Shown here: positions 45,281 through 45,664 of the stretch, one piece after another
Position numbering within the stretch: the stretch's first letter is position 1
How the letters are laid out: each line of letters begins with the position of its first letter
Assembly: GCA_902635845.1 (NCBI GenBank)
Contig: CACPPK010000008.1
Coordinates: 1 to 45,664, forward strand
From: an uncultured Pelagibacteraceae bacterium
GTDB taxonomy: Bacteria > Pseudomonadota > Alphaproteobacteria > Pelagibacterales > Pelagibacteraceae
DNA length: 45,664 nt
Direction: 5' to 3'
Notes under the pieces: generated by a model
Told to the model about the DNA's origin: nothing
Seen by the model: only the letters and a program-made list of their open reading frames with translations
Databases searched by the model: none
Translations under genes and position numbers: made by a program

Positions 45281-45664
45281 TTATGCCTCTATCATTCTAT
45301 TTTCGATTTGTTGTAATTTATTTTTAATTGAGGTATCGACCATAGTACTTCCAACTTGTACTACCAAACCTCCTATTAAACTTTCATCATGTTTGTAGTT
45401 TAATTTTATTTTTGAGCTAAAATTTTTTGTTAACTCCTCTGTAATTTTTGCAATTTCTTCATTAGATAATTCTTTTGCTGATTTTAATTCTGCCTTAAGT
45501 TCACCTCTTTTTCTTGAGCAAATTTCAATAAAACTTTTAAGGATACGCTTGATAAAAAAGAAACGTCTTTTTTGGATTAAAAAACTTAAAAAATTTTTAA
45601 ATAAAGACTCAAATTTATTATTATCAGAGATTGTATTGATTACTTTCAATAAATCTTCTTGGCT
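45281..45664 (-). CDS. atpH: ATP synthase F1 delta subunit (C-terminal part)
   Basis: The frame is open to the window edge on the minus strand, so the N-terminal start lies outside; the TTG at 45649 is an internal codon, and residues before it (SQEDL) read on in frame. The visible 127 codons show the C-terminal half of the delta subunit, including IEICSRKRGELKAELKSA and the conserved end DESLIGGLVVQVGSTMVDTSIKNKLQQI. Delta links F1 to the peripheral stalk. It directly precedes atpA. Confidence 0.93.
   Translation of the reverse strand, partial: SQEDLLKVINTISDNNKFESLFKNFLSFLIQKRRFFFIKRILKSFIEICSRKRGELKAELKSAKELSNEEIAKITEELTKNFSSKIKLNYKHDESLIGGLVVQVGSTMVDTSIKNKLQQIENRMIEA

Overview
The window looks like the streamlined core genome of a SAR11 alphaproteobacterium (Pelagibacterales). 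It is very AT-rich and Lys/Asn/Ile-rich in its proteins, and genes are packed almost edge to edge. The largest gap between genes is about 190 bases, many neighbours overlap by 1-10 bases, and six convergent pairs overlap at their stop codons. Gene content is alphaproteobacterial: ChvI/ChvG, RegA, class I lysyl-tRNA synthetase, AmgK/MurU, MetX/MetW and the obgE-proBA-nadD-rsfS-ctpA-rppH block. I see no tRNA, rRNA, insertion sequence, prophage or CRISPR array. All functional calls rest on reading motifs, not on database searches.

Layout. (1) 1-2600: the 3' end of a PuuE-type polysaccharide deacetylase, a small c-type cytochrome broken by a one-base frameshift, a DUF1330 protein, an AlkA-like glycosylase and an EamA permease. 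(2) 2621-8004: msrA, a rhodanese-type sulfurtransferase, and an RND adaptor/pump pair, all tightly spaced; the adaptor lacks the usual alpha-helical hairpin. (3) 8001-15369: an SLT-like lipoprotein, a VanZ-like protein, gpmA, then on the minus strand chvI-chvG-ahcY-tsaE-amgK-murU. (4) 15420-19416: polA, bioY, regA. (5) 19584-22689: a three-gene polyamine operon (ornithine-type decarboxylase, deoxyhypusine synthase-like protein, ureohydrolase). (6) 22686-31838: a VUT/YhhQ transporter, rpmB, pyrD, class I lysS, trkH, an AmpG-like permease with a NlpC/P60 enzyme, tyrA and hisC. (7) 31839-41061: a SAM-II riboswitch ahead of metX-metW-gloB, then rplU-rpmA-obgE-proB-proA-nadD-rsfS-ctpA-rppH. (8) 41053-45664: the F1 part of the ATP synthase operon (atpC, D, G, A and part of H) on the minus strand.

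How the genes work together. Two sets of cell-wall recycling genes occur: AmpG plus an apparently cytoplasmic NlpC/P60 peptidase, and AmgK plus MurU. MetX, MetW, AhcY and the SAM-II element form the methionine/SAM side. The most interesting unit is the polyamine operon: the deoxyhypusine synthase-like protein keeps the catalytic lysine context but has a changed substrate-binding segment, and it lies between a decarboxylase that should make putrescine and a ureohydrolase. This suggests a spermidine-synthase-independent route to a longer polyamine such as homospermidine. Other points worth a second look are the hairpin-less RND adaptor, the frameshifted cytochrome, a hairpin that buries the obgE start codon, and a possible competing stem just after the SAM-II aptamer.
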